A DNA stretch of 42,278 nt from a virus, in the IMG/VR virus record IMGVR_UViG_3300027754_000183, positions 1-42,278 of that record; one strand, written 5' to 3'. The notes under the pieces were generated by a model. It did not search any database and had not been told where the DNA came from. It worked only from the letters and a program-made list of their open reading frames with translations. The position numbers were made by a program, and so were the translations under genes. This document shows positions 1 through 8,600 of the stretch, piece after piece; the stretch's first letter is position 1, and every line of letters begins with the position of its first letter.

Positions 1-2
1 CG

Positions 3-233
3 CAACGTTCTTTAAAGGCTTGGGGCGAACAAAAGTGGACGACCAAGTCAGGGAAGAAGTCGTCCGAAACAGGCGAGCGGTACCTGCCAAAAAAAGCAAT
101 ACAAGCGTTAAGCCCGCAGGAGTACGCAGCAACGACAAAAGCAAAGCGAGCAGGAAAAGCACAGGGGCAGCAGTTCGTGCCGCAGCCGCAAAAGGTAAAA
201 GCAAAAGTAAAACCGTATCGGAAGATTAAGTAA
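3..233 (+). CDS. Small basic phage protein, 5' end outside window
   Basis: This frame is open from the window edge to a TAA at 231-233 and gives 76 residues with no start inside the window, so the gene begins to the left. The visible part has a patterned sequence (a WGEQKWTTKSGKK stretch, then SSETGERYLPKKA and EYAATTKAKRAG) that resembles short basic proteins often found beside head/neck genes in aquatic phages. The C-terminus is rich in Lys, Gln and Pro. Its stop overlaps the next ATG as TAATG, the junction style seen throughout this genome, which supports this frame. A different frame (20-229, TTG start) is also open but gives a low-complexity Lys/Ala/Ser string and is judged a shadow. The function is unknown; a basic DNA-associated or head-related role is a guess. 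Confidence 0.75.
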   Translation, partial: QRSLKAWGEQKWTTKSGKKSSETGERYLPKKAIQALSPQEYAATTKAKRAGKAQGQQFVPQPQKVKAKVKPYRKIK

Positions 234-1150
234 TGGCAAATACTTCGGGCTTAACTGCTTTTAATCTAGACCTCTCAGAGTTAATTGAGGAAGCGTATGA
301 ACGCGCCGGTTTAGAATTACGTTCGGGTTATGATATGCGTACTGCCCGTAGGTCTTTAAATCTTTTAACAATTGAATGGGCTAACCGTGGCATCAACTTA
401 TGGACTATTGAACAAGGCCAAATTACTATCAACACTGGGCAGGCTATTTACGCTTTGCCTAATGATACTATTGATTTGTTAGACCACGTTATCCGTACTG
501 GCACCGATCAAAACCAAATAGATATTAACATCACCCGTATTTCTGAATCAACTTACTCTACTATACCAACTAAGAATGCAAACGGGCGTCCTATTCAGGT
601 CTGGATTAACCGTCAATCAGGCCAAACTAATACCTCTAGTGTTACGCTAAACGGAACAATCACCGCCACCGACACTACTATTACTCTTAGTTCTACAGTC
701 GGTTTAGCGACAACAGGGTTTATTAAAATTGACTCTGAGATAATTAGCTACCAAAACGTATCTGGAAATCAACTGCTCAACTGCTTCCGTGGTCAAGCGT
801 ACACAACTGCAGCATCTCATACAACTGGTGCAGCGGTATCCATTCAGAACCTGCCTAATATTAACGTATGGCCTACAGGTGATGGCGGTGGTCCCTATAC
901 TTTTGTTTACTGGCGACTACGTCGTATGCAAGATGCTGGTAGTGGTGTAAATGTACAAGACATTCCTTTCCGTTTTATTACGTGTTTGGTGGCTGGTTTG
1001 GCGTTTATGATTGCGGCTAAAAAACCAGAAGTTGCCCCCGAAAGAGTGTTGTTTTTAAAGTCTGAATACGAACAGCAATGGCTATTGGCTTCACAAGAGG
1101 ATAGAGAAAAAGCTTCAGATAGATACGTACCAAGACAGTTGTTTTATTAA
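233..1150 (+). CDS. Neck protein, head-tail adaptor-like (P22 gp4-type candidate)
   Basis: A 305-residue virion protein. The N-terminal third (about residues 14-60: LIEEAYERAGLELRSG, then RRSLNLLTIEWANRG) is the helical pattern typical of podoviral head-completion/tail-accessory adaptors such as P22 gp4, which bridge portal and tail. Residues about 115-130 and 205-240 (GRPIQVWINRQ and NVWPTGDGG...YTFVYWRLRRMQD) look like the two halves of one beta segment. Between them, about residues 134-204, sits an extra Thr/Ser-rich beta domain of a type seen in many phage surface proteins (IDSEIISYQ and CFRGQAYTTAASH motifs). The gene starts at a TAATG overlap with the gene before it and lies at the left of the neck/tail block, which fits a connector. 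The adaptor assignment rests on pattern and position and is moderately sure; that it is a virion protein is likely. Confidence 0.6.
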   Translation: MANTSGLTAFNLDLSELIEEAYERAGLELRSGYDMRTARRSLNLLTIEWANRGINLWTIEQGQITINTGQAIYALPNDTIDLLDHVIRTGTDQNQIDINITRISESTYSTIPTKNANGRPIQVWINRQSGQTNTSSVTLNGTITATDTTITLSSTVGLATTGFIKIDSEIISYQNVSGNQLLNCFRGQAYTTAASHTTGAAVSIQNLPNINVWPTGDGGGPYTFVYWRLRRMQDAGSGVNVQDIPFRFITCLVAGLAFMIAAKKPEVAPERVLFLKSEYEQQWLLASQEDREKASDRYVPRQLFY

Positions 1151-1158
1151 GGTAAGCT

Positions 1159-1545
1159 ATGCCTAGTAAATATTCTTCGGGTAAGTTTTCCATCGCCGAG
1201 TGCGATAGATGCGGACAACGTTATAAGTTAAAAGAGTTACAGAAACAAGTACTTAAGACAAAGATATATAATATTAAGGTATGCCCCACATGTTGGGATC
1301 CAGACCAGCCGCAGTTGCAGTTAGGTATGTACCCGGTTAGTGACCCACAAGCTGTACGGGAGCCACGACCTGACATAAGTTACTATGCTTCGGGCTTGGA
1401 TGAGTTAGGCAACATATCTGGAGGCAGTAGGGTGTTTCAGTGGGGTTGGGCACCAGTGGGTGGGGCAAGTAGTTTTGACGCAGTTTTAACGCCTAACTAC
1501 CTAGTAGCATTAGGGCAGGTAGGTACAGTAACAATATCAACTTAG
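1159..1545 (+). CDS. Zinc-ribbon phage protein, probable virion component
   Basis: A 128-residue protein with an N-terminal zinc-ribbon pattern: CDRCG at residues 15-19 and CPTCW at about 42-46, giving four cysteines in two CxxC pairs separated by about 23 residues. A conserved-looking linker follows (LQLGMYPVSDPQAVREPRPD, then SYYASGLDE). The C-terminal third is Gly/Ser/Ala-rich and beta-like, ending in VGTVTIST. Proteins of this kind occur next to neck and adaptor genes in many uncultured aquatic phages. The fold suggests a structural zinc site, not catalysis. It lies 8 bases after the adaptor-like gene and is preceded by a GGTAAG-type ribosome-binding site. The exact role is unknown. Confidence 0.65.
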   Translation: MPSKYSSGKFSIAECDRCGQRYKLKELQKQVLKTKIYNIKVCPTCWDPDQPQLQLGMYPVSDPQAVREPRPDISYYASGLDELGNISGGSRVFQWGWAPVGGASSFDAVLTPNYLVALGQVGTVTIST

Positions 1546-1554
1546 GAGTAAGTC

Positions 1555-1737
1555 ATGGGATACAAAAAAGATGCAGATGGCGTAGCTAGCAAAGGGAAAA
1601 CACAAGTTGAAGTGTTTCCTAATGATGGCAAAAAAGTCGTTGATAAAGGCCCAAAAGCCAGCAAAAGTTCTTTAAATAAGAACTACAAATCTATGGGTCG
1701 TAATATGGCTCGTTGTGCTAATCAAAGAGGACGTTAA
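1555..1737 (+). CDS. Small basic phage protein, unknown function
   Basis: A 60-residue, strongly basic protein (many Lys, with Asn and Gly) ending NMARCANQRGR. An AGGAGTAAGTC ribosome-binding site precedes the ATG. No domain, membrane segment or catalytic motif is visible. It sits between the zinc-ribbon protein and another small basic protein, with gaps of 9 and 2 bases, so it belongs to the same late operon. The small size, charge and low complexity suggest a nucleic-acid-associated or minor virion role, but this is inference. Confidence 0.6.
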   Translation: MGYKKDADGVASKGKTQVEVFPNDGKKVVDKGPKASKSSLNKNYKSMGRNMARCANQRGR

Positions 1738-1739
1738 TC

Positions 1740-2021
1740 ATGGTTAAATTTTCGCAAAAAATAATGGGTAAAGAAGTTGGTAATGCCGAAGTTTATGCCG
1801 AGCCACACGATATGTCAGGTAAAAAGATGACTCAGGCTCCTGTAGAATTTGGTACAAACCCCGGCTACCCGCCTAATCGCAGCAAAGCTGATACGGTTGA
1901 TATGTCTGTTGGACACATTAGCAAGTCTGCTGGTAACGAACCCATTAAGACTTCTGGCATGAAAATGCGTGGTACAGGTTGCGCCACTAAAGGCACAATG
2001 TCTCGTGGGCCAATGGCTTAG
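1740..2021 (+). CDS. Small phage protein with GTGCATKG-type C-terminus
   Basis: A 93-residue protein, Gly/Met/Lys-rich, without predicted membrane segments. The C-terminal sequence RGTGCATKGTMSRGPMA belongs to a recurrent tail found on small proteins in the neck region of many aquatic phages (the GTG-ATKG-GPM pattern). It begins 2 bases after the stop of the preceding gene and is read from the same late transcript. Its role is not known; a minor virion or assembly protein is plausible from position alone. A 249-base ORF on the opposite strand covers it but has no ribosome-binding site and breaks the operon, so it was ignored. Confidence 0.6.
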   Translation: MVKFSQKIMGKEVGNAEVYAEPHDMSGKKMTQAPVEFGTNPGYPPNRSKADTVDMSVGHISKSAGNEPIKTSGMKMRGTGCATKGTMSRGPMA

Positions 2022-2035
2022 TAGGGTAAACCCGA

Positions 2036-2953
2036 ATGAACTACGTACAACTGTACCAAGCAATACAGGATTATTCTGAGAATACAGAGTCGCTATTTGT
2101 ATCTAACATATCAACTTTTGTTCAAGAAGCCGAAGAACGTATATACAACTCAGTTCAAATCCCTTCGTTACGTAAGAACGTAACAGGTACGTTTACGGCT
2201 AGCAATAAGTATTTGTCGTGCCCTAACGATTATTTGTCTACGTTTTCTATGGCAGTTATTGATACCGACACTTCGTACAAATACTTGCTTAACAAAGACG
2301 TTAACTTTATTCGTGAGGCATACCCAACCCCAACAGATACTGGGCTGCCTAAATATTACGCACTATTTGGTGCTCAATATAATAATGCTAACGAGCTGTC
2401 TTTTATTGTTGGTCCTACCCCTGACTCTGCTTACAGTGTAGAACTGCACTATTTTTACTACCCAATTTCTATTGTGCAAGGAGCTATTTCTAGCTACAAC
2501 ACGCCTACTGGGGGTTCTTCTTATACCAATGGCGTATACCCCAACATACCACTAACAGGTGGTCAAGGTTCTGGAGCTACAGCTACCGTTACTGTTGCTG
2601 GTAATACCGTTACTACTGTAACTATTAACAACGGCGGTCAGTTCTACGCTGCTAATGACAGTCTTACTGCGGCTTCTTCCTATATTGGTGGCACAGGTTC
2701 TGGTTTCTCTGTAACGGTAAACTCTGTTAACAACGCTGCTGGCACAAGCTGGCTTGGCGATAACTACGACCCAGTTTTATTCTACGGCGCTATGCGTGAG
2801 GCAATGCTATTTATGAAGGGTGAGCAAGATTTGGTTAAATACTACGAAGACAAGTACACCGAGGCTCTTATGCAACTTAATCGTTTGGGAACTGGTCTTG
2901 AGCGTGGTGACGCATACAGGGACGGGCAAGCTAAAATCCCGGTTAATCCATGA
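2036..2953 (+). CDS. Phage adaptor / tail-tube-like neck protein
   Basis: A 305-residue protein. The start (YVQLYQAIQDYSENTES, FVQEAEERIYNSVQIPSLR) is the helical opening of a neck adaptor family widespread in podoviruses, of the SU10-adaptor/tail-tubular-A type, which docks under the portal. Residues about 60-145 continue with a beta core (SCPNDYLSTFSMAVID, LLNKDVNFIREAYP, LPKYYALFG). The C-terminal part (GTSWLGDNYDPVLFYGAMRE, then a helical LMQLNRLGTG) completes the family pattern. Between residues about 148 and 232 lies an inserted Gly/Thr/Ser-rich beta module (PLTGGQGSGATATVTV, IGGTGSGFSVTVNSV) not needed for that core. The gene ends with an ATGA overlap to the next. Virion role likely; exact family name inferred. 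Confidence 0.65.
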   Translation: MNYVQLYQAIQDYSENTESLFVSNISTFVQEAEERIYNSVQIPSLRKNVTGTFTASNKYLSCPNDYLSTFSMAVIDTDTSYKYLLNKDVNFIREAYPTPTDTGLPKYYALFGAQYNNANELSFIVGPTPDSAYSVELHYFYYPISIVQGAISSYNTPTGGSSYTNGVYPNIPLTGGQGSGATATVTVAGNTVTTVTINNGGQFYAANDSLTAASSYIGGTGSGFSVTVNSVNNAAGTSWLGDNYDPVLFYGAMREAMLFMKGEQDLVKYYEDKYTEALMQLNRLGTGLERGDAYRDGQAKIPVNP

Positions 2954-3372
2954 CAATCCAACAAGGTCAATGCACAGTATTTAAACAAAACTGTTTAAGC
3001 GGGTTGGAGAACTTTGCCTCTGGAACTTCCTATGTCTACAAGATTGCTTTATATACGGCTAATGCGGACTTATCATATTCAACGACTGCATACACGACTT
3101 CTAATGAAATCAGTGGTACGGGGTATACGGCAGGGGGTCAAACGCTCACTCCAATAGTCCCGACTTCTAGTGGGCAGACAGCTTATGTGTCTTTTAATAA
3201 CGTGACTTGGACAAGCGCCAGCTTTACCTGTAGGGGTGCTTTAATATATAATAGCACTACAAATGCTGCGGTAGCGGTACTGGATTTTGGCAGCGATAAA
3301 ACAGCAGGCCCAAATTTTACAATTACTTTTCCAACGGCTGATGCTACTTCAGCCATTATTCGATTTAGCTAG
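2950..3372 (+). CDS. Small beta-rich virion protein
   Basis: A 140-residue Thr/Ser-rich beta protein. The pattern YKIALYTANADLSYSTTAY, then SGTGYTAGGQTL, RGALIYNSTTNAAVAVLDFG and ending in TSAIIRF is a family often seen next to neck and fibre genes in environmental phages, usually annotated as a hypothetical or structural protein. The ATG lies inside the stop of the previous gene (ATGA overlap), which points to coupled translation. No catalytic residues, signal peptide or membrane segment are visible. It could be a head decoration or neck/tail accessory protein; the sequence does not decide between these. Confidence 0.6.
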   Translation: MTIQQGQCTVFKQNCLSGLENFASGTSYVYKIALYTANADLSYSTTAYTTSNEISGTGYTAGGQTLTPIVPTSSGQTAYVSFNNVTWTSASFTCRGALIYNSTTNAAVAVLDFGSDKTAGPNFTITFPTADATSAIIRFS

Positions 3373-3380
3373 GGGCGTTT

Positions 3381-3995
3381 ATGAGCAATGAACTATCAAA
3401 TTTTGGCGATATTTGCGATGCAACTGTTACTCGCAACGCTAATCACGATGAGAATATGGGCATCCAAGGTTTCTACCACGTTGTTTGCAAAGATAAAGAT
3501 GGCAATATTAAATGGGAAGATGACGCTCCTAATCTAGTAACCGCAGTAGGCAAACAAGCTTTGTTTGATTTTTACTTCGGTGCTACAGGCACTGCCGGTG
3601 GTACAGCATCTGGTGTTAACTATCTAGGTCTTTGCACAGGTACAGGCACTTATACGGCTGCTGACACTATGGCTTCTCATACTTGGTTAGAAGCTGGCCT
3701 AGCTAATGCTCCTACTTACTCAGGAAACCGCCAATCTCCATCATGGACAGCAGCTACATCTTCTGGCACAACACCATCTAACATAACCACTAAAACTGCT
3801 TCCTCTTTAACATTTTCTATGACAAGCGGTGGAAGCGTTATTGGTTGTTTTATTAACTCTGGGGCAAGTGCATCAGCTACTAAAGATACTACTACTGGCG
3901 TTTTGTATTCTGCTGGTAATTTTACTGGTGGTACAAAAACTGTATCTAATGGTGATTCTTTAGCCATTACTTACACAACAACGGCTACTAGCTAA
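3381..3995 (+). CDS. Virion structural protein, beta-rich
   Basis: A 204-residue protein. Residues about 28-55 carry a conserved-looking opening (QGFYHVVCKDKDGNIKWEDD, then PNLVTAVGKQALFDFYF). Residues about 75-130 contain LGLCTGTGTYTAADTMASH and NRQSPSW. The C-terminal half is Thr/Ser/Gly-rich strand-forming sequence. This pattern occurs in phage proteins near fibre genes and probably forms a small jelly-roll-like unit exposed on the particle. The gene follows the previous stop by 8 bases and is preceded by a GGGCG ribosome-binding region. Structural role is likely; whether it sits on the capsid, neck or tail is not visible. Confidence 0.6.
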   Translation: MSNELSNFGDICDATVTRNANHDENMGIQGFYHVVCKDKDGNIKWEDDAPNLVTAVGKQALFDFYFGATGTAGGTASGVNYLGLCTGTGTYTAADTMASHTWLEAGLANAPTYSGNRQSPSWTAATSSGTTPSNITTKTASSLTFSMTSGGSVIGCFINSGASASATKDTTTGVLYSAGNFTGGTKTVSNGDSLAITYTTTATS

Positions 3996-4005
3996 GGAGT
4001 CTTAG

Positions 4006-4500
4006 ATGGCTCTTGTTTTAGCAGATAGAGTACAAGAAACAGGTACGGCTAATACTACAGTTAGCTTTACTTTAAGCGGAGCATCAACTGGATTTCAGTC
4101 ATTTACCGCTGGCGTTGGCAACACTAATACAACCTACTATAGCGCTTTTGATGCAACAGGAAACTGGGAAGTTGGGCTAGGCACATACTCAACCACAGGT
4201 CCAACCCTAACTAGAACCACTATTTATTCGTCTTCTAATTCTGGTTCTGCAGTCACATTTAGTGGTACTGTTAACGTTTTTGTTACTTATCCTGCTGGTC
4301 GTTCTGTTAATCAAGATACGTTAAATACTGCAACTGCCCCGCAAATTTCAGCGTCTAATGGTCTTTTTGTAAACAACTTAACAGTAGGCGCTAATTATTC
4401 TATTCCTACTGGATATTCAGCCACTTCTGTTGGACCTATTACCATATCTAGCGGAGTTTCCGTAACCGTGCCTACGGGCAGTAGATGGGTGGTTCTATGA
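4006..4500 (+). CDS. Tail fibre/virion surface protein
   Basis: A 164-residue beta protein. The N-terminal half shows a module common in phage fibres: ALVLADRVQETGTANTTVSF, FQSFTAGVGNTNTTYYSAFD, WEVGLGTYSTTGPTLTRTTI, and VNVFVTYPAGRSV at about residues 90-102. These modules usually sit at the base of receptor-binding fibres. The C-terminal part is a short repetitive beta tail ending GSRWVVL. An AAGGAG ribosome-binding site lies just before the ATG. The gene ends with an ATGA overlap to the next fibre gene. This is the first of a row of fibre-type genes reaching 11800. It likely helps attach or build fibres; the receptor is unknown. Confidence 0.6.
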   Translation: MALVLADRVQETGTANTTVSFTLSGASTGFQSFTAGVGNTNTTYYSAFDATGNWEVGLGTYSTTGPTLTRTTIYSSSNSGSAVTFSGTVNVFVTYPAGRSVNQDTLNTATAPQISASNGLFVNNLTVGANYSIPTGYSATSVGPITISSGVSVTVPTGSRWVVL

Positions 4501-5075
4501 GTTCAGTAGTCATTTCAGGCGATACATCAGGCGCTATAACAATATCCGCCCCAGCCATAGCTGGTACTAATACATTAACATTACCTACAAGCACAGGCAA
4601 CGTGGTGGTGGACGTTGCTACACAAACACTTACTAATAAAACGTTAACAAGCCCTATTTTAGGAACACCCACATCTGGTACTTTAACTAATTGCACAGGA
4701 TTACCAACATCAGGAATTGCAGCAACTGCTTGGACTTCTTATACACCAGTCATAACCGCTTCAACAGGGTCATTCACAACTGTAAGTGCAACTGGCGCAT
4801 ATCAAGTTATTGGTAAAACTTGTTTTGTGTCTATTAATATAACAATCACAACAGTAGGCAGTGCATCCGGTCTTATTTACGCAACGCTTCCATTTACATC
4901 AGCGGCAAGAATACAAATAGGTGGGTGGGGCATGGAAACATCTTCTACAGGAAATATGCTAAAAGGCTATATTCCAACATCGTCAACTCAATTACAATGG
5001 ACAACTTACAGCAACGGATTTACTATTGGTGCTGGGTATACTCCAACCATGAATGTTGTTTATGAAATTGCTTAA
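4497..5075 (+). CDS. Tail fibre protein
   Basis: A 192-residue protein read from the ATG in the ATGA overlap at 4497; an ATG four codons upstream (4485) is also in frame, but the overlap start matches the junction style here and gives the usual fibre opening SSVVISGDTSGAITISAP. Residues about 10-65 carry the fibre signature TNTLTLPTSTGNVVV and QTLTNKTLTSPILGTPTSG, which forms a repetitive beta shaft in many tail fibres. Residues about 75-190 form a C-terminal beta domain with aromatic residues (YQVIGKTCFVSINITI, GGWGMETS), a likely receptor-binding head. The next small gene follows after 9 bases. Confidence 0.65.
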   Translation: MSSVVISGDTSGAITISAPAIAGTNTLTLPTSTGNVVVDVATQTLTNKTLTSPILGTPTSGTLTNCTGLPTSGIAATAWTSYTPVITASTGSFTTVSATGAYQVIGKTCFVSINITITTVGSASGLIYATLPFTSAARIQIGGWGMETSSTGNMLKGYIPTSSTQLQWTTYSNGFTIGAGYTPTMNVVYEIA

Positions 5076-5084
5076 GGAATAATT

Positions 5085-5246
5085 ATGGAAAACAAGCAAC
5101 AGCCCACTTATTCAATTTTAAGAACTCAAGAATACCCATCTATTGGTGACCAGCTTGATGACCTATTTAAGCAAGGTGCATTCTCGGCTGAAATGACTGC
5201 CAAGATTCAAGCTGTCAAAAACAAGTACCCTAAAGAAAACACATAA
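5085..5246 (+). CDS. Short tail-fibre-assembly-type protein, 53 aa
   Basis: A short gene between two fibre genes. An AAGGAATAATT ribosome-binding site precedes the ATG, and the TAA overlaps the next ATG as TAATG. The 53-residue product contains EYPSIGDQLDDLFKQGAF and AKIQAVKNKYPK. This is the pattern seen at the C-terminus of many phage tail-fibre assembly proteins and in the XkdW-type small proteins coded next to fibres. It is mostly helical, unlike the beta-rich fibres around it. The likely role is help in folding or attaching the fibre coded before or after it; this follows from family resemblance and position and is not proven. Confidence 0.75.
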   Translation: MENKQQPTYSILRTQEYPSIGDQLDDLFKQGAFSAEMTAKIQAVKNKYPKENT

Positions 5247-5680
5247 TGGCATCTACTATATCTGCTGGAACTACAAGCGCAACCGCACTTAATATGAGTG
5301 GGGATACTAGTGGGCTTTTTTCTTTTGTACCAGCTAATGGTTTAACTTCATTTACTGGCACGGGGTATTCTCCTACAATTACATTAACTGATGCAGCAAC
5401 AATTGCATGGTCTACAACTACTGGTCAAGTAGCTACATTTACTTTTGTATCATCTAACCGCACTATGGGCGCTCCTACAGGTTTGGTTAACGGAGGGTTT
5501 TATTCTTTATGCGTTATTCAGAATGCTGGATCTAATACATTGACTTGGAATAGCATATTTAAGTGGGCAAACGGAGCAGCTCCCGTTTTATCTACTGCAG
5601 CTAGTGCAAAAGACTTCTTTGTATTCCGTAGTGATGGTACTAATTTGTATGAACAAGGTCGTGCTTTAGGAGATGCTTAA
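5246..5680 (+). CDS. Small tail fibre / receptor-binding protein
   Basis: A 144-residue beta protein. The N-terminus is Thr/Ser-rich (STISAGTTSATALNMSGDTS), like short fibre stalks. The C-terminal domain (ATFTFVSSNRTMGAPTGL, GGFYSLCVIQNAGSNTLTW, WANGAAPVLSTAASAKDFF, FRSDGTNLYEQGRALGD) is a small jelly-roll-like unit that recurs in phage fibres and tail proteins. It starts and ends with TAATG overlaps, between the small assembly-type gene and the 1061-residue fibre. It may be a separate fibre tip or a base unit for the large fibre. No enzymatic residues are visible. Confidence 0.6.
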   Translation: MASTISAGTTSATALNMSGDTSGLFSFVPANGLTSFTGTGYSPTITLTDAATIAWSTTTGQVATFTFVSSNRTMGAPTGLVNGGFYSLCVIQNAGSNTLTWNSIFKWANGAAPVLSTAASAKDFFVFRSDGTNLYEQGRALGDA

Positions 5681-8600
5681 TGTCCTTAGCAATGGCTGGA
5701 AGTGCTACTAGTGGCTATAACTTAACTAAATCTTTAAGGTTTAGAAGTAGTGCTTCTGCTTATTTAAATAGGACTTTTGGAACCCCAACAAGTGCAACTA
5801 CATGGACAATTTCAACTTGGGTAAAGCGTGGTCAGTTAGGAACTGAACAAGTATTATTTGGAGTATTTAATTCAGCCACAGATTATTTTTATTTTGGCTT
5901 TGATGCAACTGATGTATTACAAATTTTTGACAGACCTTCAGGCGGTGGAACAAACTGGCTTACTACAACTCAAGTATTCCGTGATCCAGCGGCTTGGTAT
6001 AATATTGTTTATGTTTTTGACACAACACAAACTACATCTACAAACAGACAAAAACTATACATTAATGGGGTTCAAGTAACATCGTTTTCTACTCAAACTC
6101 CGGGTACTCAAAATTCAGTTGCTAGATGGAATGCTTCTGGAAATGTTAGTTATATAGGTCGTTCAGGTAATAGTAGTGGTCAAGCATACATTGATATGTA
6201 TCAAGCTGAATTAAACTTCATTGATGGTCTAGCCCTTACCCCATCTTCATTTGGTTCTACAAACGCTGCAACTGGTGTATGGCAACCAGCTAAATACACA
6301 GGTACTTATGGCGCTAATGGTTTTTATTTGCCATTTATAGACAATTCAACTACTACTAGTTCAATAACTGGTAATACAGGTATTGGTAGAGACTTTAGCG
6401 GAAATGGTAACTATTGGACTACCAATAACATTTCTTTAGCTACTGGTACATATTCATCATTAACTTCAGGTTCAGGCAATTACACAGTACCTGCTGGAGT
6501 TACATCACTTAGCTACCTTGTAGTAGCTGGCGGTGGTGGCGGTTATTCAGGCGGTGGCGGTGCTGGTGGTTTGTTATTTGGAACTATGGCTGTAACACCT
6601 GGTCAAACTATTGCCTACTCTGTAGGTGCTGGTGGTACTGGCGGTAACTATGGAAGTAGTATTAACGCCACTAATGGAACAGATACAACATTTGGTGCTT
6701 TAACCGCAATAGGTGGTGGTGCTGGAACTTCTGCTGGAAATAACGGTAATACTGGTGGTTCGGGAAGTGGTGGTGCAGGTTCAGGAAGCGGAACTACAGC
6801 AGGCGGTGCTGGAACATCAGGGCAAGGTTTTGCTGGTGGTGGTAATGCTGGATTTATTGCTAGTCCATACCCTTCAGGTGGCGGTGGCGGTGCAAGTGCC
6901 GTTGGTAACAATGCGGCAAACTCTACAACATCTGGTGCTGGTGGTGCAGGTTTAACATGGATTAACGGTTCTACTTATGGCGGTGGCGGTGGTGGTGGTA
7001 CATTTAGCCCATCAAACCCTGCTGGTGCTGGTGGTTCTGGCGGTGGCGGTGGAGGTGGTTCTACAGGAAATGGTACTGCTGGAACTCCAAATACTGGTGG
7101 CGGTGGCGGTGGCTCTCCTTTAAGTGCTATTGGCGGTGCAGGCGGTTCAGGTGTAATTATTGTTGGTTATGGTTCAAGCGTAACTTACGATTCAATGACT
7201 GATGTACCTACATTGACAAATCCAACTACGGCTAACTATTGCGTATTGAATCCTTTAGACCAAAGGTCTTTGATTGCTTTAAGCAATGCCAATCTTCATG
7301 TGCAAGCTGATAGTAGCGGTAGTTGGGGTCAGGTACGCAGTACTGTTGCTTTCCCAACAACAGGAAAATGGTATTGGGAATTTGTATTTAATACTGGCAC
7401 AAATTCATTTTCCACTAATGGAATTGGAAACTCAGGAACATCCCTCAGTTTAGACTATGCTCCTAGCTCTTGGGCTAATATTTATCAATTTATGGGTAAT
7501 GGCACTTTATATGCCAACAATACATCATCAAGTTATGGAAGTTCGCTTTCGTCAGGTGATGTGTTAATGGTTGCTTTTGATAGGGACAATAGTGCTATTT
7601 ATTTTGGTAAAAACGGAACTTGGTTTAACTCTAGCAACCCAGCTACCCAAACAAGTCCAGCCGCTTCAAGCATTTCAACTTCATTAACATTCTTCCCAAT
7701 GTGCGGTTCAGTAAATGCTAGTGGTGGTGATATTAACTTTGGTCAGCAAGGATTTGCTTACACTCCACCAACAGGCTTTGTAGCGCTCAATACTTACAAC
7801 TTACCTAACAGCACAGTTGTTAAAGGCAATACAGTAATGGATGCTACTACTTATGCTGGAACAAGTGCAACTCAATCTGTAACAAATACTGCTGGATTTA
7901 AGCCTGATTTTATTTGGGTTAAAAATAGAACTGGTGCTAATGACAATATTCTTTTTGATTCAAATAGAGGAAGTAATGGCTCATATTATTATGAGTTAAT
8001 TTCAAATGGAACTGTTGCTGAAAATTATTATTCCCCAGGCAACTATGGAATGGTATCAGCAATAAATAGCAATGGATTTACGCTTGCTTCTTCTAATAGC
8101 AACTGGAATTTATCAAATGCAACTGGCAACAATTATGTAGGATGGCAATGGCAAGCTGGTCAAGGTTCGTCATCATCTAATACAGACGGTTCTATTACAT
8201 CAACAGTAAGTGTTAGCAAACCCGCTGGGTTTAGTGTTGTTACTTATACAGGCACAGGAAGCAATGCTACTGTAGGACACGGGTTGGGGGTTGCGCCTAG
8301 TATGATTATTGTAAAACGCAGAGATGCTGGCAGTTCAGGATGGTCTGTATATTTCATAACTTTAGCTGCTGGCTATATATTGGCTTTGCAATCAACTGCC
8401 GCACAAGCAAATTCAGCAGCTAGATTTACCACTACTTTACCGACATCAACTGTATTTAGTATTGGAACTGATAGTGATTTAAATGCTAGTGCTGGTACTT
8501 ATGTAGCCTACTGCTGGACACCTATTGCTGGCTACTCTGCTTTTGGTAGCTATACAGGTAATGGTTCTACAGATGGTCCATTTATTTATACAGGATTTAG

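Noticed and set aside
20-229. ORF of 69 codons with TTG start at the left edge
   Set aside because: Low-complexity Lys/Ala/Ser product. The overlapping frame from position 3 has a patterned protein and a TAATG junction with the next gene.
6648-6911. ORF on the - strand inside the large fibre (Pro/Ala-rich), and a + strand ORF at 6713-6955
   Set aside because: Both are mirror frames of the glycine-rich repeats and have no ribosome-binding site.
6520-7150. Repeated GGTGGCGGT-type DNA that could suggest a repeat array or CRISPR
   Set aside because: It is coding glycine-rich repeat in frame, with irregular spacing and no unique spacers.
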